From: Chloroflexota bacterium
Lineage (GTDB): Bacteria > Chloroflexota > Anaerolineae > Anaerolineales > Anaerolineaceae
Assembly (NCBI GenBank): GCA_012517865.1
Contig: JAAYUC010000008.1
Span: 62,001-126,000, forward strand
DNA length: 64,000 nucleotides
Direction: 5' to 3'
Shown here: in pieces, positions 40,017 through 48,153 of the stretch
Numbering within the stretch: the stretch's first letter is position 1
Layout of the letters: every line of letters begins with the position of its first letter
Position numbers and translations under genes: made by a program
The notes under the pieces: generated by a model
What the model saw: the letters and a program-made list of their open reading frames with translations, nothing else
Databases searched by the model: none
Told to the model about the DNA's origin: nothing

Positions 40017-41887
40017 GGGCACCCCCAGTAGATTTCTTGCTCGGAGGGTTTAAGGCTGCCGTACGCATCCAGAATGCCGCAGTTGAAACAAGTATTACGA
40101 CAGTCCTCGCGGGTTTTTCCTGCCTGGCTCAATCTCAGGTCGGTTAGCAAAAAGCGCTTGCTTACACCTGTCGAGATATGGTCCCAGGGAAGGATTTCAT
40201 CCAATCCGCGTTGCCTTCTGGTATAGAAATCAGGGTCAATGCCGCAAGCTGCAAAAGCGTCCAGCCAGGCAGTTACATTGAACCTTTCCGTCCAGGCATC
40301 CAACCTGGCGCCGTTTTTCCAGGCCTGCAGGATTACAGCGCCCAAACGGCGGTCCCCGCGCGAAAGCCAGCTTTCCAGGAGGGTGGAATCAGGAGGGTTG
40401 TAGGTCATCTTAATATCAGCTCTGCGCGTACCCTCCTTAAGCAAATCAATTTTAGATTGGAGCGACTGCGCGTCTTCGATGGAGTACCACTGGAATGGGG
40501 TGTGGGGTTTGGGGATGAACGTGGCGATGCCCAGATGAACTCTGACCCGATTGCCCTTGATGGATTTCCCGATGCTCTTAATCCTGCGGGCAAGGTCCAG
40601 AATTGCCTGAACGTCTTCCATAGTTTCCTGGGGAAGGCCAATCATGAAGTAGAGCTTGAGACTCAGCCAGCCGTGTTCGAAAATTGTGCGCGCGGTTTCA
40701 AGAATCACCGCTTCATCCAGCGGTTTGTTGATAATGGCGCGCATCCGTTCCGTGGCAGCTTCGGGCGCGAGCGTGAAACCTCCGCCGGGACGCAGTTCCT
40801 TCAGTTCATCCATCAGGTCCACTGAGAATGACGCGATGCGCAGAGAGGGCAGGTTTACCTGCACGCGTGAATCCTTAAACCTGGCATAGACCTCGCGGAT
40901 AATATCCAAAATGCGCGTGTGGTCGGAGGAAGAAAGCGAGAGCAAGCCCACCTGTTCGTAGCCGGTCGCGTCCAGACCCGCCTGGACCGCCGTGAGGATT
41001 TCTTCCGGCGAGCGTTCGCGCACAGGTCGGTTGACCATGCCGGCATGGCAAAAGCGGCAGCCGCGGGTGCACCCGCGCATAATTTCAACGGAAATCCGGT
41101 CGTGGACGGTTTCAACATTCGGGACGAGAAAGCGGGTGGTCGGGGCGGGGAGCCTGGCAAGGATGCGTTTTTTAACCGGCATGGCAACACCTTGCATCCA
41201 TGGGAAAACGCTGTGGATTGTGCCATCTTCCGCGTACGATACTTCATAAAAACTGGGAACGTAAACCCCGGGGATGCGGGCGAGGGCTTGAAACAATTCC
41301 AGCCGGGGGGAGGGATAGCGTTTCCACTCCTGGTATGCCCTGCTTATCTCAAGGATTAGCTCTTCGCCTTCGCCAATGGCAAAGGCATCGATAAAATCCG
41401 CCATTGGTTCAGGGTTATAGCAGGCCTGCCCGCCGGCAATGATAAGGGGATGCTCTGCGGTGCGCTCGCTTGCCAGCAGCGGAACCCCGGAAAGGTCAAG
41501 AATGTTGAGGACATTTGTATAGATTTGCTCGTACGGAAGCGTGAACCCGATGATATCGAATTTATTCAGAGGGGTTTTGGATTCCAACGAAAACAGCGGG
41601 ATTTTGTTTTCCCGCAGCTGCGCCTCCATATCCACCCAGGGAGAGTAAGCGCGTTCTGCCAGCATATCCGGCTGCTGATTGACGATATCGTAAAGAATCG
41701 CCAGGCCGAGATTGGGCTGACCCAGGTCGTAGATATCCGGGAACACCAGGGCGATGTGTGTTTTTACGCTGTTCCAGTCTTTGCGCACCTGGTTGTGTTC
41801 GCCGCCGACGTAGCGGCCGGGTTTTTCCACGCTGAAAAGAATCTTTTCCAGTTTTTTATTGATATTCGTTGGTTGATTGTTGGTCAT
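40013..41887 (-). CDS. TIGR03960-family B12-binding-type radical SAM protein
   Basis: 624 residues. The N-terminal part resembles a cobalamin-binding-like Rossmann domain (about 40-190, HIALVFPDIYDLGQPN), then comes the radical SAM core with RGCTRGCRFCHAG (CxxxCxxC). The C-terminus includes a Cys motif near CRNTCFNCG. It pairs with the adjacent DUF2344 protein, the usual genomic partner. The reaction is unknown. The start ATG overlaps the FAH stop codon by one base (TGATG). Confidence 0.92.
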   Translation of the reverse strand: MTNNQPTNINKKLEKILFSVEKPGRYVGGEHNQVRKDWNSVKTHIALVFPDIYDLGQPNLGLAILYDIVNQQPDMLAERAYSPWVDMEAQLRENKIPLFSLESKTPLNKFDIIGFTLPYEQIYTNVLNILDLSGVPLLASERTAEHPLIIAGGQACYNPEPMADFIDAFAIGEGEELILEISRAYQEWKRYPSPRLELFQALARIPGVYVPSFYEVSYAEDGTIHSVFPWMQGVAMPVKKRILARLPAPTTRFLVPNVETVHDRISVEIMRGCTRGCRFCHAGMVNRPVRERSPEEILTAVQAGLDATGYEQVGLLSLSSSDHTRILDIIREVYARFKDSRVQVNLPSLRIASFSVDLMDELKELRPGGGFTLAPEAATERMRAIINKPLDEAVILETARTIFEHGWLSLKLYFMIGLPQETMEDVQAILDLARRIKSIGKSIKGNRVRVHLGIATFIPKPHTPFQWYSIEDAQSLQSKIDLLKEGTRRADIKMTYNPPDSTLLESWLSRGDRRLGAVILQAWKNGARLDAWTERFNVTAWLDAFAACGIDPDFYTRRQRGLDEILPWDHISTGVSKRFLLTDLRLSQAGKTREDCRNTCFNCGILDAYGSLKPSEQEIYWGCP

Positions 41888-42672
41888 CAGGCTTCCTCAA
41901 CCGCGTAAGGCTTGCCCGCAATGACCGGATTGACCAGGCTGCCGATTCCGTCAATAAAGATTGATACGACGTCGCCAGGGTTCAGTTTTCCAACGCCGGC
42001 TGGCGTGCCAGTGAGGATGACATCACCGGGCAGCAGCGTCATGATAGAGGAGGCGTAAAGTATCAGCTGTTCGATATTAAAGAGCATGTCCCTTGTAGAG
42101 GTCATCTGCCTTAAAACCTCATTTACGCGGCAGGTGATGAGGGCGTCGGATGGATCAAATTCTGTCTCAATCCAGGGTCCCAAGGGACAAAAGGTATCGA
42201 AGCCTTTGGCGCGAGTCCACTGACCGTCTCGCTGCTGCAGGTCGCGGGCTGTGACGTCGTTGGCAATGGTGTAACCGAAAATCGCGTCCCGCACGGATTC
42301 CGGGCGCAGCCAGCGCGATTTTTTCTTTATCACCACCGCCAGCTCGGCCTCGTGTTCAACGCGTTCCGACTGCGGCGGCAGTACGATGGGGTCTCCGCTG
42401 CGTAGCAAGGTGGAAGGTGGTTTGAGGAACAGCAGCGGGATTTCCGGCGGAGTTTGGTTCATCTCGCGGATGTGTTCCTCGTAATTTCGCCCGACAGCAA
42501 TGATTTTGGAGGGCTGGCAGGGTACCAGAAGTTTGAGCTCGGAAAGTGAAAATTCAGGGTCATAGCGTCGGAATTCCCCAAACGGGTCTCCCCGAATAAC
42601 GCCGACCCGGTCCTGGTCTATCCATCCGTAAGAAGGCGGGGTGTATGCTGTTTCAAAACGCACAATTTTCAT
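41887..42672 (-). CDS. Fumarylacetoacetate hydrolase-family protein
   Basis: 261 residues. A short N-terminal domain is followed by the FAH beta-roll. Metal-binding residues lie in EHEAELAVVI (Glu pair) and the GYTIANDVTARDLQ segment (Asp). ILTGTPAGVG is the conserved C-terminal loop. Members hydrolyse or decarboxylate beta-keto acids such as acylpyruvates or hydroxyhepta-dienedioates; the substrate is not deducible here. It heads the operon with the radical SAM pair and HIT gene, which may be coincidental. Confidence 0.9.
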   Translation of the reverse strand: MKIVRFETAYTPPSYGWIDQDRVGVIRGDPFGEFRRYDPEFSLSELKLLVPCQPSKIIAVGRNYEEHIREMNQTPPEIPLLFLKPPSTLLRSGDPIVLPPQSERVEHEAELAVVIKKKSRWLRPESVRDAIFGYTIANDVTARDLQQRDGQWTRAKGFDTFCPLGPWIETEFDPSDALITCRVNEVLRQMTSTRDMLFNIEQLILYASSIMTLLPGDVILTGTPAGVGKLNPGDVVSIFIDGIGSLVNPVIAGKPYAVEEA

Positions 42673-42681
42673 TTTTTTGTG

Positions 42682-42687
42682 TATAAT
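42682..42687 (+). promoter_or_regulatory. -10 box of tRNA-Val
   Basis: TATAAT ten bases before the tRNA 5' end. The -35 region is AT-rich without a clear hexamer. Confidence 0.5.
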
Positions 42688-42697
42688 TTCTTTCTCC

Positions 42698-42771
42698 GGG
42701 CGGATAGCTCAGTTGGTCAGAGCGCATCTTTTACACAGATGAGGTCGCAGGTTCGAGCCCTGTTCTGCCCA
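42698..42771 (+). tRNA. tRNA-Val, anticodon TAC
   Basis: The acceptor GGGCGGA (42698-42704) pairs with TCTGCCC (42764-42770), including a wobble, with discriminator A. The anticodon stem CATCT/AGATG holds loop TTTACAC, giving TAC. The T-loop is TTCGAGC. CCA is not encoded. Confidence 0.95.
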
Positions 42772-42832
42772 TATTTTTATTTAACCCCCATATTATACCA
42801 ATTCTGTATCCGGGAAGTCTTGGGAGGGCCTT

Positions 42833-43648
42833 CTAGTCGCTGGTCAGAATTTCCGCCTCGTCTTCGAGCACGAGGTAAGTCTCGGACAGGTAATCATCCA
42901 GGCCTGCCGGCTCAGGCGGGCGGTTGCAGTAGGTCCGATAGACACAATACCGGCAGCGGCGGATATCGTCCGTTTTCGAGAAATCAGCTGGAGCGGCGCT
43001 GTTGAGCTGCCTTATCAAAGAGGTGACCAATTTCCGGGATTCTTCAATTTTTTCGGGTCCGCACTCCAATACAATCTGGTCCCAGGGTTCTGTCACTTCC
43101 CAATACAGCATGCGAATAACAAACTGATCGGCGCCAGCTCGCGAGCTGAGCTCCTGATTGAGAACCAAGGGGAATATCTTACTTTGAAGTTGGGCTTCCA
43201 ACCAGTCCTTTGATGGCTTTTTTCTGGATGTTTTCCAATCATAAATCGTAAAAATCCGCTCCTCCTGCCGGATAAGGTCGTACTTGGCACCCAGGATAAA
43301 GCCGTCCAGCCGCGCGGTGAGCATGTGCTCAGGCCAAAGATTGCCTGAGAGTTCTCTCCCGACTGTCCGCAGGAATAATTCGAACCACCGCAAAACTCTA
43401 TCATCCGGCTTGTCGGCGGCATTGTTCGTCACGATTTCCGCGGGTATACCGAGCAGGTATTGATGTGCAAGCTGGTGAAAGCGCGAACCCGCGAGGCGGT
43501 CACGCTCAAAAGCCAGCATGTCATCGGCGGCGGGGGCGGGCCACAAAAAATGCTCAATGTACCGCAGATAGAACTGCGCCTTGCAGTTTACGTACGACTG
43601 AAGATTGGATTGTGTGAACACAAATGTTTCAGGAAGCAGGCTGGTCAC
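42833..43648 (-). CDS. Stand-alone AddB-type PD-(D/E)XK nuclease with Fe-S cluster
   Basis: 271 residues. Cys22 pairs with a distal CRYCVYRTYC cluster (Cys232, Cys235, Cys241), the exact spacing of the AddB/Dna2 nuclease [4Fe-4S] site. Catalytic residues are Asp124 (AKYDLI) and Asp137/Lys139 (YDWKTSRK). In AddAB this module is the C-terminus of AddB; here it is its own protein. GTG at 43648 is chosen because AAAGGA lies six bases before it, leaving a 20-base overlap with the helicase gene. It is the third gene of the recombination operon. Confidence 0.85.
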   Translation of the reverse strand: MTSLLPETFVFTQSNLQSYVNCKAQFYLRYIEHFLWPAPAADDMLAFERDRLAGSRFHQLAHQYLLGIPAEIVTNNAADKPDDRVLRWFELFLRTVGRELSGNLWPEHMLTARLDGFILGAKYDLIRQEERIFTIYDWKTSRKKPSKDWLEAQLQSKIFPLVLNQELSSRAGADQFVIRMLYWEVTEPWDQIVLECGPEKIEESRKLVTSLIRQLNSAAPADFSKTDDIRRCRYCVYRTYCNRPPEPAGLDDYLSETYLVLEDEAEILTSD

Positions 43649-45875
43649 TCTTTTTCCTTTCAAGATAGGCGCGCAGCGCGCTTACTGCCAGCGCTTCCGA
43701 CTGTTTGCCGTCTCTGCCTGTGTTAAACGAAATCGTCAGCGAGCGCTTGGCGCGGGTAATCCCGACGTACAACAACCGCAGGCGTTCCCGAGCGACATCC
43801 GCGCGCGCGATGGATTTTGTCTGGACATCCTGGCTGGTTCCTTCTGCCAGGGACCGAAGGAGAGCCACCATTTCGGCCTGCATGTTCATTTTCCCGCGCA
43901 GGAAGTATTTCTCACCGCGCAGAGCCTCTTCATCTTTACCGGTCGGGAAATCAAAAGAGTTGGCAGAACTGATAAAGACCTTATCCCACTCCAGGCCTTT
44001 GGCTTTGTGTAGTGTAGCCACGACCACTTTTCCCCGGTATGCTTCCGGGTCAAAGCCTTCGCCGTAGGTTGCGAGCTGAGAAAACCTTCGTTCGCTCTTC
44101 GCGATTTTGAGCAGTTCGTCATTCAGGTCGGTCAGGGTCCATTCCGGATGCAAGTCCTGAAACTCCCGCAGCAAAAGTGCCGATTTATGGATGGAGGCCA
44201 GTTCCAGATTATCCAGCTCCAAATCCATGGCAGCCGCCAGGATGAATTGGTCGGGAGGAAGATGGGCGGCCATATGCCATTTACGCACCAACTCGCGAAA
44301 CCGCAGGAGCTCATGCAAGACTTCTGCCGGTGTCCCCTCTTTTTCCAGCTGGCGCAGCCAGTCCGCCCCATCCCTCGGGTAAAGATAATCTTCCACCTGC
44401 TCACATTTTTTGATTATGGACGAACAAGCCTTGATAAAATCCCACCGTTCCTTATCCTCGCGCAGTTCGCGCCTGGACACCTGAAAGGCTTTCGCCAGAG
44501 CTTCGGCGTTATCAGGTTTGAGCAGGCAGGAAAGCAAAAGGTTGATAAGACCAACCGATACCCGCGAGTTTTCTGGCATCGCGGTGAGAGCATCGCTCAC
44601 CTCAATCTTCCGCCGCCGGAATTCCGCGACAATGTCATTCACGCGTTTATTGATGAGAGCCAGCACCACGACCGTGGTATCTGGATACTTTTTCAACCAA
44701 TCTGTCACGGATTCAGCCAGGATGCGCAGTTCTAACTCCGGAGAAACTTGGCGGTTGTCCAGCGTAATGGCAGGAACCAAAGCGTCTGGGTTTGGCTGGG
44801 GGTCGTCTGGCTGCGTGGTCTCTATCAGCGGCAGGGTCAGGGCTTCCCGGACTTCCTCGACCGGATGCGCCGTTCGGGTCCAAACGCTCAGGTAATTCGC
44901 CAGATCAATAATCTCAGGGCAGGAGCGTCCGGATTCGGGCAGCGGTTCGCTGCGGACACCCTCTTCTTTCAGAAAAGATTTCAGCAGATTCGGATTTGCA
45001 GTCGTAAAGCTCTGGTAAATTGCCTGATTGGGGTCGCCCACGCGCACCCAGTTCCCGTAGGGGCCAACCAGCTCCCGCAGGATTTTTTCCTGCAGCAGGC
45101 TGGAATCCTGGGCTTCGTCCTCAAGAATATAAGGCCAGCGGTACTGCAGCAGTGATGTAAGGCTGGGGTCTTCTCTCAGGCATTGATAAGCCAGCCGGAT
45201 GAGGTCCGCGAAATCTACCGCCGCCCGGTACTGCAGCGCGTTCTGGTAATCGCGGTAGATTTCCAACCCCATTTTCATCAAAGGGTTGGAGCGTAAAAAC
45301 GAGCTTTCCAGCTTCTTTTCCAAAAGCTCAGGCGTCAGAAGATAGTCTTTGGCCGTCTTGATGAAGGCCAGACTTGATTCTTTTATCAGGTCGGGGAGGT
45401 CTTGCTGGGTGACTTTCTCTTTCTGTTTCGGGTTTAAGCCGTCTGCCAGCATGTCTTCAAACAGCGCGTGGTTGTTTCGGTACCAGGCCGAAACGCAGGT
45501 GCTCAGAATCGCGTCGGTATCTGCTTCTCCCAGGATCTGAAACTCATTGGTCAGGCCGGCCAGTTCAGGCCGCTCGCGAATGATGTCGTTGGCCAGGCCG
45601 TGCAGCGTGCGCACGCGGTAACCCAATCCGGAAAGGACTCCGCGTTCCCGCAGTAAGCCGGCAATGCGGTTGGCAAAAACATCCACAGCGGAATTGGAAA
45701 AAGTGACAATCAGGATTTCCTGGTCCGGCTGGAGCTCCACCTCCGTAACCAGTTTCACGGCAAGGCGCGAGAGCGTCCAGGTCTTTCCACTGCCTGGCAC
45801 CGCGGAGATACCCATTTTGCCGCTGGTATAGGTCAGGATTCGTTCCTGGGAAGCCCTCAGACGCTCTTCAGGCAT
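43629..45875 (-). CDS. UvrD/AddA-like SF1A helicase
   Basis: 748 residues. Motif I is AVPGSGKT (26-32 region), motif II LEDEAQD, motif III GDPNQAIYQSF, motif V TLHKAKGLEWDKVF and motif VI LLYVGITRAKRSL. All catalytic residues are intact. No nuclease domain is present at the C-terminus, unlike AddA. The gene overlaps its upstream partner by eight bases. It is probably the motor subunit of a three-protein AddAB-like end-processing complex (inference from neighbours). Confidence 0.88.
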   Translation of the reverse strand: MPEERLRASQERILTYTSGKMGISAVPGSGKTWTLSRLAVKLVTEVELQPDQEILIVTFSNSAVDVFANRIAGLLRERGVLSGLGYRVRTLHGLANDIIRERPELAGLTNEFQILGEADTDAILSTCVSAWYRNNHALFEDMLADGLNPKQKEKVTQQDLPDLIKESSLAFIKTAKDYLLTPELLEKKLESSFLRSNPLMKMGLEIYRDYQNALQYRAAVDFADLIRLAYQCLREDPSLTSLLQYRWPYILEDEAQDSSLLQEKILRELVGPYGNWVRVGDPNQAIYQSFTTANPNLLKSFLKEEGVRSEPLPESGRSCPEIIDLANYLSVWTRTAHPVEEVREALTLPLIETTQPDDPQPNPDALVPAITLDNRQVSPELELRILAESVTDWLKKYPDTTVVVLALINKRVNDIVAEFRRRKIEVSDALTAMPENSRVSVGLINLLLSCLLKPDNAEALAKAFQVSRRELREDKERWDFIKACSSIIKKCEQVEDYLYPRDGADWLRQLEKEGTPAEVLHELLRFRELVRKWHMAAHLPPDQFILAAAMDLELDNLELASIHKSALLLREFQDLHPEWTLTDLNDELLKIAKSERRFSQLATYGEGFDPEAYRGKVVVATLHKAKGLEWDKVFISSANSFDFPTGKDEEALRGEKYFLRGKMNMQAEMVALLRSLAEGTSQDVQTKSIARADVARERLRLLYVGITRAKRSLTISFNTGRDGKQSEALAVSALRAYLERKKSDQPAS

Positions 45876-47964
45876 CCGCGCCCCCCTTCGCCGCCTGGCG
45901 AAGCAGATTTTGGATTTTTATCAGCAGAAGGCCCTTTTCTTCCTGACCGCCCTGGCCGTACTCGCTCAGCCCCAGGATTATTCCCTGTCTGCAGCGGTTG
46001 AGCATGCCATTCAGGATGCTGTCCAGAATTTCGAGGCTCACGCGTTTTTCTTCTTCGGTTGTCCATTTATTTCCGTCCGGCCATTGGCGGCTGAGCACAT
46101 AGGGCTGGGTAAGCGGTTGTTCCAGGCGTTCGTACCACCCCGTGCTACCGGCGCTCAACCAAACCTGGTAGTCTACCGTTTTCCCGGCGCTGAGAAATGT
46201 CAGGGCGGGCGTAATCAATACCTTTGTTTTATCCTCCAACTCCCAATCCCGCAGGTATTGGGCTGCTATTACGCCGTCCAAAATAGTCCTGATGAAATCC
46301 TGGTTCACCTGGTCCGTATTGGCGAGCTCCGAGGGATTCAAGGACAGTCGAAATTTCCGGAAGGATTCCATTAGAATCGCGGTGGACTGCGCAGCCGCGG
46401 TGTTTTGATAAAACCCAAAGCCAGCGTGCGAAAGCACTTCGCCGAAAAGACGGCTGACCAGGAGGTCCAAAGGCTCGTCCGGAGGGGTATTTTCCAGCCA
46501 GAGGCGCAGAACCTCATAACGAACTGCCATTTCGCGGGGAATTCGGGCTTTCAGCTGGTCAGTGGCCGCGGCAAAAGGCAGTAAAGCGAAGCCTCCGCCG
46601 TTTTTGATGAATACCTCTGAGCACAGCAGCTGCGCCCTTACCAGGTCCAGGCCGTCTATACTGGCGGAAAGCACGCTGGTAATTCTGACAGGGTCCGGTA
46701 AAGGCAGCCAGGATGGATGCGCGAGCTGAGCCAGCGTGGTCAACTGCTGAACAACGGGGTTATCGATGAGGGGAACCGAGGGACGCAGAACCCGGGATTG
46801 AAGGCCGACAGCGGAAAGCGACTGTTGGACAGCGAATCCCAACGCGCCAGGGAGATACGGAGCGAGAATCGCGATTTCACCGGGCGGAGTTCCTTTCATC
46901 ACCAACTGCCGCACCATTTCGGACGTTTGTTGAAGCATTTCCGGGAAAAACCTGGCTGGTTTTTCTGGCAGCTGCAGGGCTTTAAGAAAATCCTCCCGAT
47001 TAATCCCTGGAAGCGCGCGTCCCCGCTTCGGTTTGAGGGCAATCTTCAGAGCCTGGATGTGCGCTTCCTGATGCTGATGCGTGAAGCGCATGGTTTTCGC
47101 GGCAGCAGCCTTCAACCGCAGCGCGGAGCTTGGATCTGCTCCAAGAATTCGCCGATACCCGGCGTTATCATCAAAAATCATAAGGGCGCTGGAAAAAGCC
47201 GGGAGCCATTCCATAATGATATCGTGGACAAAAGGCGGGTCTTCTTCGCAGTTATCGTAAACGAGGTGCTGATAGCTGCTGCGGAGAAATCGCTGGCAAA
47301 GCGGCTCATTCCAGACAAAATGCCGGAATAGTTCCACCTGGAGCGAATAATCCAACAGATTATTTTCCAGGCAGAACGCTCTGAATGCGTCCGCGGCCGC
47401 TTGCACATCACGATAAACGTTCAGCTGCGCCGGGCTGCCAGTCCAGGCGCGGGACAATCGCTCGCAAATTTCTCCAATTGGAAAACCAACCAGCGCGGAT
47501 TTGTTGATGCTATCCAGAATCTGGCTGTAGAGGCGGCTGCGGGGAATGGAGACAGAACTGAACCTGCCGGCATCCAGCATGGGGTTTACCAGTTTCCCCA
47601 TGTAAAATTGAGAGGTTTCCAGTGTCAGGAACTGGGGAGGCGCATAAGGCCTTAAAAACCCCGCGCGTTCGCTAATTAACGGCCAGAATAAGTCTACCAT
47701 GCGGCGCGCGATGGTGTTCATCGTTGTCAGCGCGACGCGGCTTGGATTGTAACCTTCTGACTTTTCGAGCTCGCGGCGCAAAGCGGTGCCCATCACGCGC
47801 TGCGGAAGCAAAATCAGGATAGTTTCGTCCGGGCGTTCCGTGAATATCTTTCTGAGGCGGTGAATCGCGGCGGTTGTTTTGCCGGTACCGGCAGAGCTGT
47901 GTAAGAAGATACTTTTCTCCAGTGGAAAGGCGGTCAAAGCTTCTTGTTCAGCGGTCAAACGCAT
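45868..47964 (-). CDS. AddB-like helicase-fold protein with degenerate motif II
   Basis: 698 residues. An SF1 fold begins with SAGTGKTT (24-31) and a motif Ia-like stretch. The Walker B equivalent reads LVYDNCEED instead of DEAQD, and the C-terminal motif VI region (CRQGIILGLSEYGQG) lacks the usual Arg pattern. It may bind ATP without driving unwinding, as the AddB subunit does in AddAB, but it has no nuclease domain. It is the first gene of the three-gene operon. The ATG has only a weak G-rich ribosome site. Confidence 0.78.
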   Translation of the reverse strand: MRLTAEQEALTAFPLEKSIFLHSSAGTGKTTAAIHRLRKIFTERPDETILILLPQRVMGTALRRELEKSEGYNPSRVALTTMNTIARRMVDLFWPLISERAGFLRPYAPPQFLTLETSQFYMGKLVNPMLDAGRFSSVSIPRSRLYSQILDSINKSALVGFPIGEICERLSRAWTGSPAQLNVYRDVQAAADAFRAFCLENNLLDYSLQVELFRHFVWNEPLCQRFLRSSYQHLVYDNCEEDPPFVHDIIMEWLPAFSSALMIFDDNAGYRRILGADPSSALRLKAAAAKTMRFTHQHQEAHIQALKIALKPKRGRALPGINREDFLKALQLPEKPARFFPEMLQQTSEMVRQLVMKGTPPGEIAILAPYLPGALGFAVQQSLSAVGLQSRVLRPSVPLIDNPVVQQLTTLAQLAHPSWLPLPDPVRITSVLSASIDGLDLVRAQLLCSEVFIKNGGGFALLPFAAATDQLKARIPREMAVRYEVLRLWLENTPPDEPLDLLVSRLFGEVLSHAGFGFYQNTAAAQSTAILMESFRKFRLSLNPSELANTDQVNQDFIRTILDGVIAAQYLRDWELEDKTKVLITPALTFLSAGKTVDYQVWLSAGSTGWYERLEQPLTQPYVLSRQWPDGNKWTTEEEKRVSLEILDSILNGMLNRCRQGIILGLSEYGQGGQEEKGLLLIKIQNLLRQAAKGGADA

Positions 47965-48107
47965 GCCTGAACCCCCACCGAAGCGTTATCAATACCCAAA
48001 TTTCCCGCGGTTTCATGCATCCTGGCCACAGTCCCAATTATAAGGCAGGTCAATTCTTATCGGATGATGAATAGTAATATCGATATAGTGACAAATGGAC
48101 GGCTTGG

Positions 48108-48113
48108 TATAAT
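48108..48113 (+). promoter_or_regulatory. Extended -10 box of the acyl-CoA synthetase gene
   Basis: TGGTATAAT, 40 bases before the ATG at 48154. It sits in the intergenic space shared with the divergent recombination operon. Confidence 0.5.
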
Positions 48114-48153
48114 TCTGACAGGCTAAGCTAACACTCGAAAGGAATTCCCACAG

